From assembly GCA_027021445.1 (NCBI GenBank), contig JALUUH010000079.1:1-42308 (forward strand): a stretch of 42,308 nucleotides of DNA. The letters run 5' to 3'. Source of the stretch: Gammaproteobacteria bacterium (GTDB lineage Bacteria; Pseudomonadota; Gammaproteobacteria; S012-40). Both the position numbers and the translations under genes were made by a program. Positions 8,981-18,045 of this stretch are shown piece after piece. The first letter of the stretch is position 1. Each line of letters opens with the position of its first letter. The notes below the pieces were generated by a model. That model did no database searches, had not been told where the DNA came from, and saw only the letters and a list, made by a program, of their open reading frames with translations.

Positions 8981-9060
8981 TGGCCCTCTTACGCTAGGAA
9001 CCTTTCCGACCCAAAGTCCCCCGCACGTGCAGTTTCCCACATCCGGCTCCTCGCTTGTAC
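8981..9060 (-). mobile_element. Fragment resembling a group II intron RNA domain
   Basis: The minus strand contains GCGAGGAGCCGGATGTGGG, then AAACTGCACGTGCGG. This closely follows the GAGCCGGATG...GAAA...CACGT.CGG hairpin common in bacterial group II introns next to the reverse-transcriptase ORF. No reverse-transcriptase frame remains in the window, so it is a relic at most. A second piece that fits the same context is at 8157-8182, and the GyrI-like gene lies between them. Confidence 0.45.
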
Positions 9061-9240
9061 TTGCTGCTGAGTCGGTTATATTTATTACAATCAACAACAT
9101 AGAAATTCTCCTTGGCACTTAACTGTGGACTAGCAGAATTGAAATATGTGAGCTAATTAATCCGGCTTTAGACGACGGGTTCAAAGAATTTTAACTAATC
9201 ATCAGTAAGATAGTAATCAGAAAACTCTTTGGTAAATCTG

Positions 9241-9591
9241 ATGATGAAAGAAAGAAGAATGGCCCACAGGGCTAGTGCAAATAATCGAGTTAGCATTTAC
9301 ACGGTGTCTGGCGAAGTCCATAAAGCAAATTTAACGAATATTTCAGCGACTGGATTGGCAATAATATTTTCTGCTCCAGCGGATGTTGGCGCTAAGCTTT
9401 TGCTTAAATTTAGCTTGTTTATTGGCAACAAGCGGAAAGAGTTTAAGATTGGGTGTGTCGTTGAACATTCTCACCTTAAAGGCAATCAGTATTATATTGG
9501 AGTTTCGTTTTTCAGCAATACTCAGGCGCAGGAAGATGATATTATTGCGTATGTTGAAGAACGGAATAATTTGCAAAGTCTTGCAGGATAG
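9241..9591 (+). CDS. PilZ-domain protein, probable c-di-GMP binder
   Basis: This 116-residue single-domain protein begins at the tandem ATG ATG; the track uses a TTG four codons earlier. The two PilZ signatures are present: an RxxxR motif (RRMAHR) near residue 5 and NISATG near residue 35, matching the D/NxSxxG consensus. Later strands (KIGCVVEHSHLKGNQYYIGVSFF) complete the barrel. PilZ proteins bind cyclic di-GMP and modulate motility, adhesion or exopolysaccharide. It is convergent with the DUF3047 gene. The GGDEF-EAL protein at 36617 could affect its ligand pool, which is inference. Confidence 0.85.
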   Translation: MMKERRMAHRASANNRVSIYTVSGEVHKANLTNISATGLAIIFSAPADVGAKLLLKFSLFIGNKRKEFKIGCVVEHSHLKGNQYYIGVSFFSNTQAQEDDIIAYVEERNNLQSLAG

Positions 9592-9621
9592 AGATCAGGG
9601 AAGTTGTTGCGTACCTATTCC

Positions 9622-10266
9622 TTACTGGCTTGAGAAAGAAATTTGTCCATAATATGCCGTTGCACTCGATTGTGTATTATCACCATCTGTCATTATAGCA
9701 ACCGCATCTATGGAAATAATATCTATACCAAATAATGTTTTGAAATCCTTTTTTACATTACGTTTTTCAAATCGCCAAATACCTTGATATTTTTTGCCCG
9801 ATTGTAACGCCATCATTTTTACATTTGATGTATAGGGGTTGTCCCATACCTTGTAGATTTTTTGTTGGCTGGCCCAAATATAGTTTATCGCCAGTGTTTG
9901 CCAGAAGAATATTCCTGTAGAAGCAATGATGGATATTCTTGCAGGGTAATCATCGCCTTCCTTTTTTGTTTCATTGTAATTCTCATAGCTATTATCAATT
10001 TTCCATGACCAATTAAGGTAAGGTGTTTTATTCAGGTCAATTTTTGTTTTATAGATAATGCCTGATGCTGTTCCATTGCTGATGGCGCGCAAGACCGTTT
10101 TTTTTTCCTGTTGAATAAGGTCGTATTGCGTTGTTCCTTTAAATTCTTGTTTTTCCCATCCAATGAGTGATCGCTGCGCAAAATCACCGATCAGAATTTC
10201 TTGCGCATAAACAGTATTCATAAAAGCGATACAGAGCAGACATAGCAGCGATTGACAGTTCAACAT
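9622..10266 (-). CDS. DUF3047 secreted protein
   Basis: This 214-residue protein has a signal peptide (ending MNTVYA, about residue 21). The body has LIGDFAQRSLIGWEKQEFKGTTQY, PYLNWSWKIDN, EGDDYPARISIIAS and a C-terminal DAVAIMTDGDNTQSSATAYYGQISF, which together are the pattern of DUF3047. The function of this family is not known; the fold resembles a jelly-roll carbohydrate-binding module. The ATG lies 21 bases after the mgtE stop codon on the same strand, so it is probably the last gene of the mgtE transcript. Confidence 0.8.
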   Translation of the reverse strand: MLNCQSLLCLLCIAFMNTVYAQEILIGDFAQRSLIGWEKQEFKGTTQYDLIQQEKKTVLRAISNGTASGIIYKTKIDLNKTPYLNWSWKIDNSYENYNETKKEGDDYPARISIIASTGIFFWQTLAINYIWASQQKIYKVWDNPYTSNVKMMALQSGKKYQGIWRFEKRNVKKDFKTLFGIDIISIDAVAIMTDGDNTQSSATAYYGQISFSSQ

Positions 10267-10287
10267 GAAGATTATATTACGTAATTT

Positions 10288-11640
10288 CTATACTAAAAAA
10301 GCGGCAGCGAGGCCAAGGAATGCAAAAAAACCTGCAACATCGGTAATGGTTGTTAACACAACACTGCCTGCTAAGGCGGGGTCTGCACCGAGTTTTCGTA
10401 AGACTAAAGGGATAGTCGCTCCAGCTATTGCCGCTATAATGAGATTAAATAAAATCGCTGCGCCTATTATAAGGCCCAATGAGGTATTGTCGAACCACAC
10501 ATAGGCAATTAGTCCGACGACGAGTGACCATAGGATGCCATTGAGGATGCCGATAAGAATTTCTTTACGTATTAAGGCTTGGCGATTAGCGGAAACTACG
10601 GTACCGGTTGCCATTCCACGAATGACCAGGGTTAAGGTTTGACTGCCCGCAATTCCACCCATGCTAGCCACAATAGGCATTAATACCGCTAGCGCGACAA
10701 GCTTTTCAATGGTTGCATCGAATTGCCCGATTACCCAGGAAGCGAGTAATGCCGTTAATAGGTTTACGCCTAACCATACAGATCGTCTGCGCGTGCTCAA
10801 TACGACAGGCGCAAACATGTCGTCTTCTTCATCTAAGCCCGCGTGGCTCAGAAAGGTGTGATCTGCTTGACCACGAATGATGTCTACGACATCATCTATG
10901 GTAATTCTCCCGAGCAACATCTCATTATCATCAGTCACCGGTGCTGAAACTAAGTCCCATTGTTGGAATATTTTTGCGACGTCGGTTGAGGATGTGTTAG
11001 CAGTAATGCTTTTGACTCCGGTGTTTAACACTTCAGCAACCGTCAATGATGGGGCATGCGTGAGTAGCGAGCTCACTGAAATAGCGCCAAGAAATTTATT
11101 ATCTCTGCCTACCACAAAAAGGTTGTCCGTCATTTCTGGCAAATTTCCGCGAAATCGGATATAGCGTAAGACCACATCTAAGGAAACATCGGGTCGTAGT
11201 GTAATAGTGTCTACATTCATCATTCCACCGGCGGTATCTTCAGGAAATTGCAGCACCGATTCCAGGCGCTGGCGATCCTGCTTATCCATTGAGCGCAATA
11301 GCTCATCGGTTACTGTTTCTGGTAGATCAGGTATGATGTCGGCAAGATCATCAGTTTCCAGGTTTTCTGCCGCAGCAATCAGTTCATCATTACCCATTGA
11401 TTCGATGAGTCCGGAACGCACATCATCATTGACGAGTAAAAGAACATTTCCCTCCGTATCTGCCGCAATTGCTTGCCAGACAATATGTCGTTGCTCAGGC
11501 GGGAGCGACTCTAAAACATGCGCTATCTCGGCCGAGTGACAGTTTGCAAGTCGATTTTTTACCTCGAGGTGGTTCTGAGCTTCGACCAAGGCGCTGATCT
11601 GCATGACTAGGTCATGGGTATGTTCATGTTGTTCCATCAT
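10288..11640 (-). CDS. mgtE: Magnesium transporter MgtE
   Basis: This 450-residue protein has the standard MgtE order. An N-terminal helical domain (LVEAQNHLEVKNRLANCHSAEIAHVLESLPPEQR) is followed by two CBS domains at roughly residues 130-250 (AGGMMNVDTITLRPDVS; DDNEMLLGRITIDDVVDII). A five-helix membrane domain with MPIVASMGGIAGSQTLTLVIRG and the late GADPALAGSVVLTTITDVAGFFAF comes last. The channel imports magnesium and is gated by magnesium bound in the cytosolic domain. It lies 50 bases downstream of the NPr gene on the same strand, an arrangement found in several gammaproteobacterial rpoN clusters. Confidence 0.96.
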   Translation of the reverse strand: MMEQHEHTHDLVMQISALVEAQNHLEVKNRLANCHSAEIAHVLESLPPEQRHIVWQAIAADTEGNVLLLVNDDVRSGLIESMGNDELIAAAENLETDDLADIIPDLPETVTDELLRSMDKQDRQRLESVLQFPEDTAGGMMNVDTITLRPDVSLDVVLRYIRFRGNLPEMTDNLFVVGRDNKFLGAISVSSLLTHAPSLTVAEVLNTGVKSITANTSSTDVAKIFQQWDLVSAPVTDDNEMLLGRITIDDVVDIIRGQADHTFLSHAGLDEEDDMFAPVVLSTRRRSVWLGVNLLTALLASWVIGQFDATIEKLVALAVLMPIVASMGGIAGSQTLTLVIRGMATGTVVSANRQALIRKEILIGILNGILWSLVVGLIAYVWFDNTSLGLIIGAAILFNLIIAAIAGATIPLVLRKLGADPALAGSVVLTTITDVAGFFAFLGLAAAFLV

Positions 11641-11690
11641 CCTAAAATCCTCAGTTGGACGACATAAAGAGTGCGCTTAACAGTAGGATT

Positions 11691-11963
11691 CTAGGATTCT
11701 TCTTCATTGAACTTATTGTCGACCAATTGCTTTATTTCTTCAAAAGCATGTTCTTCATCGGCGCCGTTTAATGTCACTCCTAGTTCAGTACCTTTGGAAG
11801 CGGCTAACATCATTATGCCCATAATGCTTTTGCCATTCACGCTACGTTCGCCGCGTATTAGCTTAATATCGCACTCGAATTTGGAAGCCAAGGTGACAAA
11901 TTTAGCAGCCGCTCGTGCGTGCAGTCCCAGTTTGTTAATGATGTGTATTTTTCGCCTGATCAT
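11691..11963 (-). CDS. ptsO: HPr-family phosphocarrier (NPr)
   Basis: This 90-residue HPr-like protein keeps the phosphorylatable His15 in GLHARAAAKF and a Ser at position 46 in NGKSIMGIMMLAA. In nitrogen PTS systems NPr passes phosphate from EI-Ntr (PtsP, not in this window) to PtsN. Ser46 is the site used by HPr kinase in other bacteria, and an hprK gene lies three genes upstream, so both modes of phosphorylation are plausible. It follows the EIIA gene by 19 bases and precedes mgtE. Confidence 0.93.
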   Translation of the reverse strand: MIRRKIHIINKLGLHARAAAKFVTLASKFECDIKLIRGERSVNGKSIMGIMMLAASKGTELGVTLNGADEEHAFEEIKQLVDNKFNEEES

Positions 11964-11982
11964 AAGTTATGTCGCTTTGTGA

Positions 11983-12387
11983 TTATTTAGCAGAAAAATG
12001 AATTTTGCAATCCATAATCCCTTCTCTCCCACCGCTAATAGCCTTTTCAACCAGCTCTTCTAAATTGAGTCGAGGATAATTAAATATTCTTATAAGCATC
12101 GGTAGATTTACCCCAGAAACAACCTCGACATAGGTCATTTTTTTCATCGCGCAGGCGATATTACTGGGCGTAGAACCAAATATGTCGGTGATAACCAAGA
12201 CGCCATCACCAGAATTTAATTGCTCAACATAACTCTGCGCATCGTTAATCTGTTTATCCGGTTCGCAGTCTCGATGGATGGATTGCACAATGACTTCTAA
12301 TGGGCAAAATCCTAGTGTAATAGTTGCGGCCTCGACTAAGGCGGATCCAACTTTTTCATGTGCAACGATTAGAATACCAACGGTCAT
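11983..12387 (-). CDS. Mannose-family PTS EIIA domain protein
   Basis: This 134-residue stand-alone EIIA-Man domain has the active His10 in MTVGILIVAHEKVG and the family segment GVLVITDIFGSTPSNIA. No IIB, IIC or IID partner is present, so a regulatory role is more likely than sugar transport. The ATG overlaps the rapZ stop codon (ATGA), indicating translational coupling. Comparable orphan EIIA genes sit beside hprK and rapZ in many beta- and some gammaproteobacteria. Confidence 0.9.
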   Translation of the reverse strand: MTVGILIVAHEKVGSALVEAATITLGFCPLEVIVQSIHRDCEPDKQINDAQSYVEQLNSGDGVLVITDIFGSTPSNIACAMKKMTYVEVVSGVNLPMLIRIFNYPRLNLEELVEKAISGGREGIMDCKIHFSAK

Positions 12388-13238
12388 GCAAGCTCTCTAT
12401 GTCGGGCGAGAACATCGTGTTCAGAATTGAAATGCGCAGCAAGTCTTTCAACCAAATACACCGAACGGTGTTGTCCACCAGTGCAGCCAATAGCAACGGT
12501 TAAATATGATCGATCAGATGCTTTAACGCTGGGTATCCAGCGCTCAAAAAAATCTTTAATGTGATCAAACATATTATTTACCATTTCATGGCCTTCCAAA
12601 AATACATGAACTTGCTTGTCGCGACCAGTGAGTGAGCGTAATTGTGGATCCCAATAAGGATTGGGCAAACATCGAACATCAAACACATAATCTGCATCAA
12701 CAGGAATACCATGCTTAAAGCCAAAAGACTGAAACATTAAAGAGAGCGTTTGTTGTTTTTTTCTGCCAACCCGTTCTCGAACTAAGTCTCGAAGATGATG
12801 AATATTGGTGTGGCTGCTATCGATGAACAGGCTTGCTTGAGAAAAAAGAGGCTCCAGTAGTTCTCGCTCTTTAGTGATGGCCTCAGATAAAGCGATGGCT
12901 CCTTTAGTTAAAGGATGTTTGCGTCGTGTTTCGTTAAAGCGTTTTATGAGTATCTGATCATCGGCATTGATAAAAATAACCGTGCAATCGAGTTCTGCAT
13001 CACGTAATCCACTTAAAATAGACGGAAAACGGCGAATGTCTTCTGATCGGTTTCGTGCATCTATTCCGACGGCCGCATTTTCATAAAATTTTTCTGGAGT
13101 ACTTAGCATCTGCGCCGCAAAATTTGCCAGCAAGCCAATCGGAAGATTGTCAATGCAAAAAAAACCCATATCTTCTAATACATGTAGTACCGAACTTTTG
13201 CCAGAACCAGATAAGCCACTTACTACGATTAGTTTCAT
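12384..13238 (-). CDS. rapZ: RNase adapter RapZ
   Basis: This 284-residue protein has an N-terminal P-loop GLSGSGKS (residues 8-15), FCIDNLPIGLL, a KHPL element, and the C-terminal GCTGGQHRSVYLVERLA signature of the RapZ (YvcJ/YhbJ) family. In E. coli RapZ guides RNase E to the small RNA GlmZ and so controls glucosamine-6-phosphate synthase, a feed for cell wall and LPS. Start and stop overlap both neighbours by four bases (ATGA), so hprK, rapZ and EIIA are tightly coupled. The GlmZ partner was not looked for and is not visible here. Confidence 0.95.
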   Translation of the reverse strand: MKLIVVSGLSGSGKSSVLHVLEDMGFFCIDNLPIGLLANFAAQMLSTPEKFYENAAVGIDARNRSEDIRRFPSILSGLRDAELDCTVIFINADDQILIKRFNETRRKHPLTKGAIALSEAITKERELLEPLFSQASLFIDSSHTNIHHLRDLVRERVGRKKQQTLSLMFQSFGFKHGIPVDADYVFDVRCLPNPYWDPQLRSLTGRDKQVHVFLEGHEMVNNMFDHIKDFFERWIPSVKASDRSYLTVAIGCTGGQHRSVYLVERLAAHFNSEHDVLARHRELA

Positions 13239-14179
13239 AGGTTAACCTTGTTTGGATGATTGATGTTCAATATGCTTTGCTTCTCTGCTGGCATTGATTT
13301 AAAACCATTCATGGGTAATTCAGATGATAATAAGCTTTCGCTGATGGCCTCAATTTTTTCCGCTAACCCCGATACGCCCGAGTGCAATTCCCACTCCGGA
13401 ATTCTAACATTAAAATAGCGTTGGCTTGATTTTTTTGAGGTAATCAACACCTCCCAGTCGTTCGCGCGTTGAGCAGGTCTCTTGAGTGAAATAACCAGCG
13501 ATATTTCAGTTTTTTTTCTTATTTTATTGGCCCCATAAATCCGCGCAGCATCGAAAAACCCTAGCCCTCGTACATGCATTATGCCTACGGAATTAGGTGG
13601 GCATTGGGCAAAAATCTTACCTGAGGAACCGACAAAAATGTCCACAATATCATCAGCAACAAGGCAATGTCCGCGCTTGAGAAGTTGTAATGTGATTGCG
13701 CTTTTGCCCATTCCTGGTTCACCAAGAATGAGTACACCACGACCCAGAATTTCTACCACATTCCCATGCACAGAGAGTTTAGAAGAAGATAGTTCAATGA
13801 GTGAGTTTTGAAAAGTATCGAGTTCAATGGGTTTGGGACTTTCCATATTGAAAACGGAAAAACTCTTTTGTTTGATAAAAGCGCTAGGGCAAGCTTGCTG
13901 GGTTAAGTTAATGATTCCAAGCCCCGTCATCGGCTTGAGTTCATTGCTTAAACGGGCTAGTTTTTCTTCGCTAAGCGATTGTAAGTAGCTGTGTGCTTGC
14001 TCGTCAATGAACTGTAATGCGTGCCACCGAATAGGGTTTAAGCAACCACAAAGTTGGCTGAGCGCGTTTGAGGATACGTATACTTGCTTGTCGCAAGGTC
14101 TCTTTCCACCCATCCATTGCAATTTAACGGGATCTTGATACCAATCGATGAGATCCTGGGTACTAAGCAGAGATGACAT
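13235..14179 (-). CDS. hprK: HPr kinase/phosphorylase
   Basis: This 314-residue protein has the catalytic HprK half at about residues 130-290. Visible are the conserved His138 (SVHGNVVEILGRGVLI), the P-loop GEPGMGKS (153-160), the LVADD acidic pair, and the HprK signature as HVRGLGFFDA. The enzyme phosphorylates or dephosphorylates Ser46 of HPr-type proteins. The P-loop and signature differ slightly from Firmicute enzymes (Ala follows KS; His begins the signature in place of Glu). HprK is absent from enteric rpoN clusters, so its place here is a useful lineage marker. Confidence 0.92.
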   Translation of the reverse strand: MSSLLSTQDLIDWYQDPVKLQWMGGKRPCDKQVYVSSNALSQLCGCLNPIRWHALQFIDEQAHSYLQSLSEEKLARLSNELKPMTGLGIINLTQQACPSAFIKQKSFSVFNMESPKPIELDTFQNSLIELSSSKLSVHGNVVEILGRGVLILGEPGMGKSAITLQLLKRGHCLVADDIVDIFVGSSGKIFAQCPPNSVGIMHVRGLGFFDAARIYGANKIRKKTEISLVISLKRPAQRANDWEVLITSKKSSQRYFNVRIPEWELHSGVSGLAEKIEAISESLLSSELPMNGFKSMPAEKQSILNINHPNKVNL

Positions 14180-14266
14180 CGGGTCGCGATTGATTTGAGT
14201 TCGTAGGCATTGCGTATAATACCATCTTCAAGTTAATCGATGATATATTGATTAAGGTCTTAAATT

Positions 14267-14725
14267 TTAGCTTGGAAGCCACGTAGTTAATAGTTCGTGT
14301 AATTTTTGCGGGTCATTTATCGTTCGTATTGTCTCACGTAATTTCTCGGTTCTGAATATTTCAGTTAGTTTTGCGAGTATTTCTAAATGCTCATCCGTTG
14401 ATTCAGCAGGCACGACTAAAGCACATAGTAGATCCACTCGCTCACCATCTGGAGCATCATAGTCGATACCATCATCGAGCTTGATGAAGGCGAGTACGGT
14501 TTCAGTACTTGATTTCAATCGGCCATGGGGAATTGCAACCCCTTTTCCAAGCCCAGTACTGCCTAATCTTTCGCGCGCCACTAAGCTGTCAAAAATTTCA
14601 TTTTGTTGTAGGCTGGAACTTTTCGACGCTATCAGTTGACTAAGGTTTTCAAGAGCGCGTTTTTTACTAGCTGCAGTAAAACCACACGCTACTCTATCGG
14701 GTGTTAATAATTCTGAAAGTTGCAC
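14267..14725 (-). CDS. ptsN: Nitrogen-regulatory EIIA (PtsN)
   Basis: This 152-residue EIIA-Ntr protein has the phosphorylated His67 in STGLGKGVAIPHGRL and the usual LCALVVPAESTDEHLEILAKL segment. It is the terminal phosphate acceptor of the nitrogen PTS and regulates potassium transport and other targets by protein contact. The start codon is GTG, preceded by an AAGAAG-type ribosome-binding site. It follows hpf by 50 bases, and 87 bases separate it from hprK. Confidence 0.94.
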   Translation of the reverse strand: MQLSELLTPDRVACGFTAASKKRALENLSQLIASKSSSLQQNEIFDSLVARERLGSTGLGKGVAIPHGRLKSSTETVLAFIKLDDGIDYDAPDGERVDLLCALVVPAESTDEHLEILAKLTEIFRTEKLRETIRTINDPQKLHELLTTWLPS

Positions 14726-14775
14726 GATATTTCTTCTTTATAAAAGAGAAGGAGGTATTATTCAAAGAACGAATG

Positions 14776-15105
14776 TCAAATTTCGTCTTTGTCGTCAATT
14801 ACTTCAGGCTTCTTGCCGCGATGATCCTTGGTTTTTTCTTTGTATTTGACAACTTGTCTATCCAATTTGTCGGTCAAGGAGTCAATGGCGGCATACATAT
14901 CCTCATTTTTTGCATCGGCAAACAATTTATTGCCTTTTAATTGAATCGTTGCTTCTGCGCGTTGAACCAGTTTCTCAACACTTAAAATAACATGGGTGTC
15001 GGTTATCTTATCTGATCGTTTATAGACGCGTCCAAATTTTTCTTCAACGTATGAACGTAAAGAGTCAGTTATCTCTACATGATGACCGGTGATGTCAATT
15101 TGCAT
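14776..15105 (-). CDS. hpf: Ribosome hibernation-promoting factor
   Basis: This 109-residue short-form HPF begins MQIDITGHHVEITDSLRSYVEEKFGRV and ends in a charged tail. It has the central RAEATIQLKGNKLFADAKNEDMYAAIDSLTDKLDRQV block of the family. It binds the 30S decoding region and helps form or stabilise inactive ribosomes in stationary phase. There is no long C-terminal dimerisation domain. An excellent AAGGAGT site precedes the ATG. It lies 24 bases after rpoN. Confidence 0.94.
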   Translation of the reverse strand: MQIDITGHHVEITDSLRSYVEEKFGRVYKRSDKITDTHVILSVEKLVQRAEATIQLKGNKLFADAKNEDMYAAIDSLTDKLDRQVVKYKEKTKDHRGKKPEVIDDKDEI

Positions 15106-15129
15106 TTAGGTACTCCTTAAATGATGTTT

Positions 15130-16620
15130 TTATGCGATGCGCTTTCTTTCGTTAGAAGGCGGAATCTTCATGCCATCGCGATATTTAGCTACAGTACGTC
15201 GAGCGACATTGATTCCTTGATCGGACAATACTTTAGCAATTTTGCTGTCGCTTAATGGTTTTCGTGGATCCTCAGCGGCAACCATTTTCTTGATTAACGC
15301 TCGAATAGCGGTGGATGAACATTCCCCACCATCAGTGGTGCTAACATGACTGGAAAAAAAATATTTCAATTCAAAAATGCCGCGCGGTGTATGCATGTAT
15401 TTTTTATTGGTAATCCGGGATATGGTTGATTCATGCATGCTAACTTCTTCAGCTACATCGTGTAGCACCAGCGCTTTCATCGCCTCTTCTCCATACTCAA
15501 AAAAATCTTTTTGTCGCTCAACAATGCATTTAGCAACCTTAAGTAAGGTTTCGTTACGACTGGTTAGGCTTTTTATCAACCATCTGGCTTCTTGTAACTG
15601 TCCTTGCATATAAGTGTTATCTGCACTTTTATCTGCGCGTTGAATCATTCCTGAATACAATGAATTAATGCTGAGTTTTGGAATGGATTCACCATTCAGT
15701 TGGACTTTCCAAATACCACTTACTTTACGTATAAAAACATCTGGCACTATGTACTCAGCCCCCGTACTTGCTATTTGCCCACCGGGTCTCGGATTTAACG
15801 AATGAATCAATTTTACAACTTGTGCTAAATTTTCCTCAGACAGTTTTAACTTGCGTTTTAGTTGGTTAAAATCACGATTTGCAAGCAAATCAAAATAAGA
15901 CTTTAATAGACTCATTGCTTCTTTATACCAAGGAGTGGCTGCATCAAATTGCTTTAATTGAATGAGTAAGCTTTCACGCAGGTTTTGTGCTGCGACACCA
16001 GGTGGGTCGAAATTTTGAATCCGGTGTAATACGGCTTCGACCTCATCAAATTCAATTTCTAGATCGTCTTTTAGTTCTTCCCATATATCGCTCAAGGGAC
16101 TTACAAGATAGCCATCTTCGTTGATTGAATCGATGATGGCGGTAGCAATAGCTATATCCACATCCGAGAACGGAGTTAAGCGCATTTGCCAAAGTAAATG
16201 TTCTTGTAGGGTATCTTCTTCAATATTTCGATTGTCGAAATCACGGTCATCACTATCGCTGTTTGGTGATGAATAGGTGGTCGCTGAAGTATCATAGGTA
16301 TCTTCCCAGTTACTGTCTGTGGGAAGGTCTTGCGGCAGTTGTTCTGTTTGTACTTGGGTGCTGGAGTCAGATTCAAAATCATTTGTTGCATTGCTGGCTT
16401 CTAACGCGGCAGTTTCTTCTCCCGTTGCTTGTTTGCTTGCAGCTTCTTTATTTTCAACATCTTCCGCAGTCTCAAGCATCGGGTTGCTTTCTAGGGCTTG
16501 TTGAATTTCAGTTTGTAATTCGATGGTAGAGAGTTGTAGCAGGCGTATCGCCTGTTGCAACTGCGGTGTCATCGTAAGATGTTGACCTAGCCTAAGCTGT
16601 AAGGATTGTTTCAAAAGCAA
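15130..16620 (-). CDS. rpoN: RNA polymerase sigma-54 factor
   Basis: This 496-residue sigma-54 has the Gln-rich activator-contact region at the N-terminus ([28 protein letters not shown]). An acidic linker (about residues 50-130) leads to the core-binding domain, and the RpoN box ARRTVAKYR lies at about 473-481. The ORF begins with TTG codons; homologues begin [11 protein letters not shown], so the third codon (TTG, 16614) may be the true start. It directs transcription from -24/-12 promoters with enhancer-binding proteins. A 136-base gap separates it from lptB. Confidence 0.96.
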   Translation of the reverse strand: MLLKQSLQLRLGQHLTMTPQLQQAIRLLQLSTIELQTEIQQALESNPMLETAEDVENKEAASKQATGEETAALEASNATNDFESDSSTQVQTEQLPQDLPTDSNWEDTYDTSATTYSSPNSDSDDRDFDNRNIEEDTLQEHLLWQMRLTPFSDVDIAIATAIIDSINEDGYLVSPLSDIWEELKDDLEIEFDEVEAVLHRIQNFDPPGVAAQNLRESLLIQLKQFDAATPWYKEAMSLLKSYFDLLANRDFNQLKRKLKLSEENLAQVVKLIHSLNPRPGGQIASTGAEYIVPDVFIRKVSGIWKVQLNGESIPKLSINSLYSGMIQRADKSADNTYMQGQLQEARWLIKSLTSRNETLLKVAKCIVERQKDFFEYGEEAMKALVLHDVAEEVSMHESTISRITNKKYMHTPRGIFELKYFFSSHVSTTDGGECSSTAIRALIKKMVAAEDPRKPLSDSKIAKVLSDQGINVARRTVAKYRDGMKIPPSNERKRIA

Positions 16621-16756
16621 GTTACTCTATGTGAAAGAAAAATAAAAAATTCAGATACCTGTCATTGTATGCAAATTTGAGCAAATAAAAAAGCGTGCAG
16701 AATAAATAATCATGCCGATGATGGCAATGTGTTCGATTAATCGTTTTTTGGTTGTT

Positions 16757-17506
16757 TTATAATCTAAAGTCCTGCCCCAGATAGACTTCTTTGACTAATG
16801 AGTTCTCTAATAGCTGATTTGGGCTGCCTTGGGCTATTAGCTCACCTTGGTTGATAATATACGCGCGCTCGCAAATTCCGAGTGTTTCTCTTACATTGTG
16901 GTCGGTGATCAGTACGCCGATGCCTTTGCTGCATAAATACTCAATTATTTTTCTAATATCTTTAACAGATATGGGGTCTACACCCGCAAAGGGCTCGTCT
17001 AACAACATAAATCGGGGCTCTACGGCCAAGGCGCGTGCGATTTCGACTCGCCTGCGTTCGCCACCCGACAAGCTCATGCCTAAATTGTCACGGATATGAT
17101 CGATATGTAGATCGTCTAATAATGATTGTAATTTTTCCAATCTGCGCTGTTTTGAGACACTTTTTCGTGCTTCGAGTACGGCTAAAATATTATTAGCGAC
17201 GCTCAGCTTGCGAAATACTGAAGCTTCCTGTGGCAAATAGCCTAGCCCTAATTGCGCTCTTATGTGTAAAGGAAATGGGGCGATATTGGTGCCGTCAAGC
17301 TCGACCATACCCTTGTCGGCTTTGATGAGGCCTACAATCATGTAAAAGCTTGTTGTTTTTCCAGCACCATTGGGACCGAGCAAGCCTACAATTTCGCCAG
17401 CATTGACTTCTAAGCTTACATTTTTTACAACAGCTTTTCCCGAGTAACTCTTGGCTAATCCCGCAACGCAGAGACGACTCGATAAGTGAGCAGATAGACT
17501 ACTCAT
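16757..17506 (-). CDS. lptB: LPS export ABC transporter ATPase LptB
   Basis: This 249-residue ATPase has Walker [10 protein letters not shown] (residues 44-52), the ABC signature LSGGERRR, Walker [14 protein letters not shown] and the H-loop DHNVRET. It powers LptFG extraction of LPS from the inner membrane onto the LptC-LptA bridge. The ATG overlaps the lptA stop codon by four bases. The residues before about position 10 ([10 protein letters not shown]) exceed the E. coli start slightly. Confidence 0.97.
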   Translation of the reverse strand: MSSLSAHLSSRLCVAGLAKSYSGKAVVKNVSLEVNAGEIVGLLGPNGAGKTTSFYMIVGLIKADKGMVELDGTNIAPFPLHIRAQLGLGYLPQEASVFRKLSVANNILAVLEARKSVSKQRRLEKLQSLLDDLHIDHIRDNLGMSLSGGERRRVEIARALAVEPRFMLLDEPFAGVDPISVKDIRKIIEYLCSKGIGVLITDHNVRETLGICERAYIINQGELIAQGSPNQLLENSLVKEVYLGQDFRL

Positions 17507-18045
17507 TGTGCCAACTCCAGAGCTTCAGGTTGAATGACAATTTTAACCCGTTCGCCGCTGAGCTTATTTCCCCGTGCTTGTAAAATATCGTTTCCCGTGT
17601 CATAGATCATTTTATCTCCGGAGAATGTGTTTTTACCTTGCTGAAAATGCGCTTCATGGGTAAAGGAAAGGAGTTGATCTTTAATCGTGTATTCAATATT
17701 TTGAGCGCGTCCGCGAACTGTTTGTTCATCTTGCTGGATTTGTTGTTCAAATGTTGCCGGGGTGCCCGTTGCAACGATTTTATTTAAACGCCCTTTTATC
17801 GCATGAAGCTCAACCACATCGGCAGATATTTCAATACTGCCTTGCTGGAACGTGACACTGCCTTTGTAGATGCTGATCTGATTTTTTTCATCAATTGATA
17901 CTTGATCGGCTGCAACATAAATGGCTTGCTGTTGGTCACTGGGTAATGCGCAAACCGCATTAGGAAGCAAAAATGACAGCATGAGCAATAGCGTATAAAG
18001 CCTATACTTCTTACCGCTTCCTCTTCTATAGGTTCTGTGGTTCAT
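17503..18045 (-). CDS. lptA: LPS transport periplasmic protein LptA
   Basis: This 180-residue protein has a signal peptide with a basic N-region and an Ala-x-Ala-like end (NAVCA, about residue 33). A single OstA/LptA beta-jellyroll follows, with [24 protein letters not shown] and [13 protein letters not shown] as the typical repeats. It forms the periplasmic bridge for LPS between LptC and LptD. Its start overlaps the end of lptC by 20 bases and its end overlaps lptB by four. Confidence 0.94.
   Translation of the reverse strand: MNHRTYRRGSGKKYRLYTLLLMLSFLLPNAVCALPSDQQQAIYVAADQVSIDEKNQISIYKGSVTFQQGSIEISADVVELHAIKGRLNKIVATGTPATFEQQIQQDEQTVRGRAQNIEYTIKDQLLSFTHEAHFQQGKNTFSGDKMIYDTGNDILQARGNKLSGERVKIVIQPEALELAQ

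Noticed and set aside
10265-10504. 79-codon plus-strand ORF opposite mgtE
   Set aside because: It is an antisense shadow of the MgtE membrane domain with Ala/Pro/Lys-rich composition.
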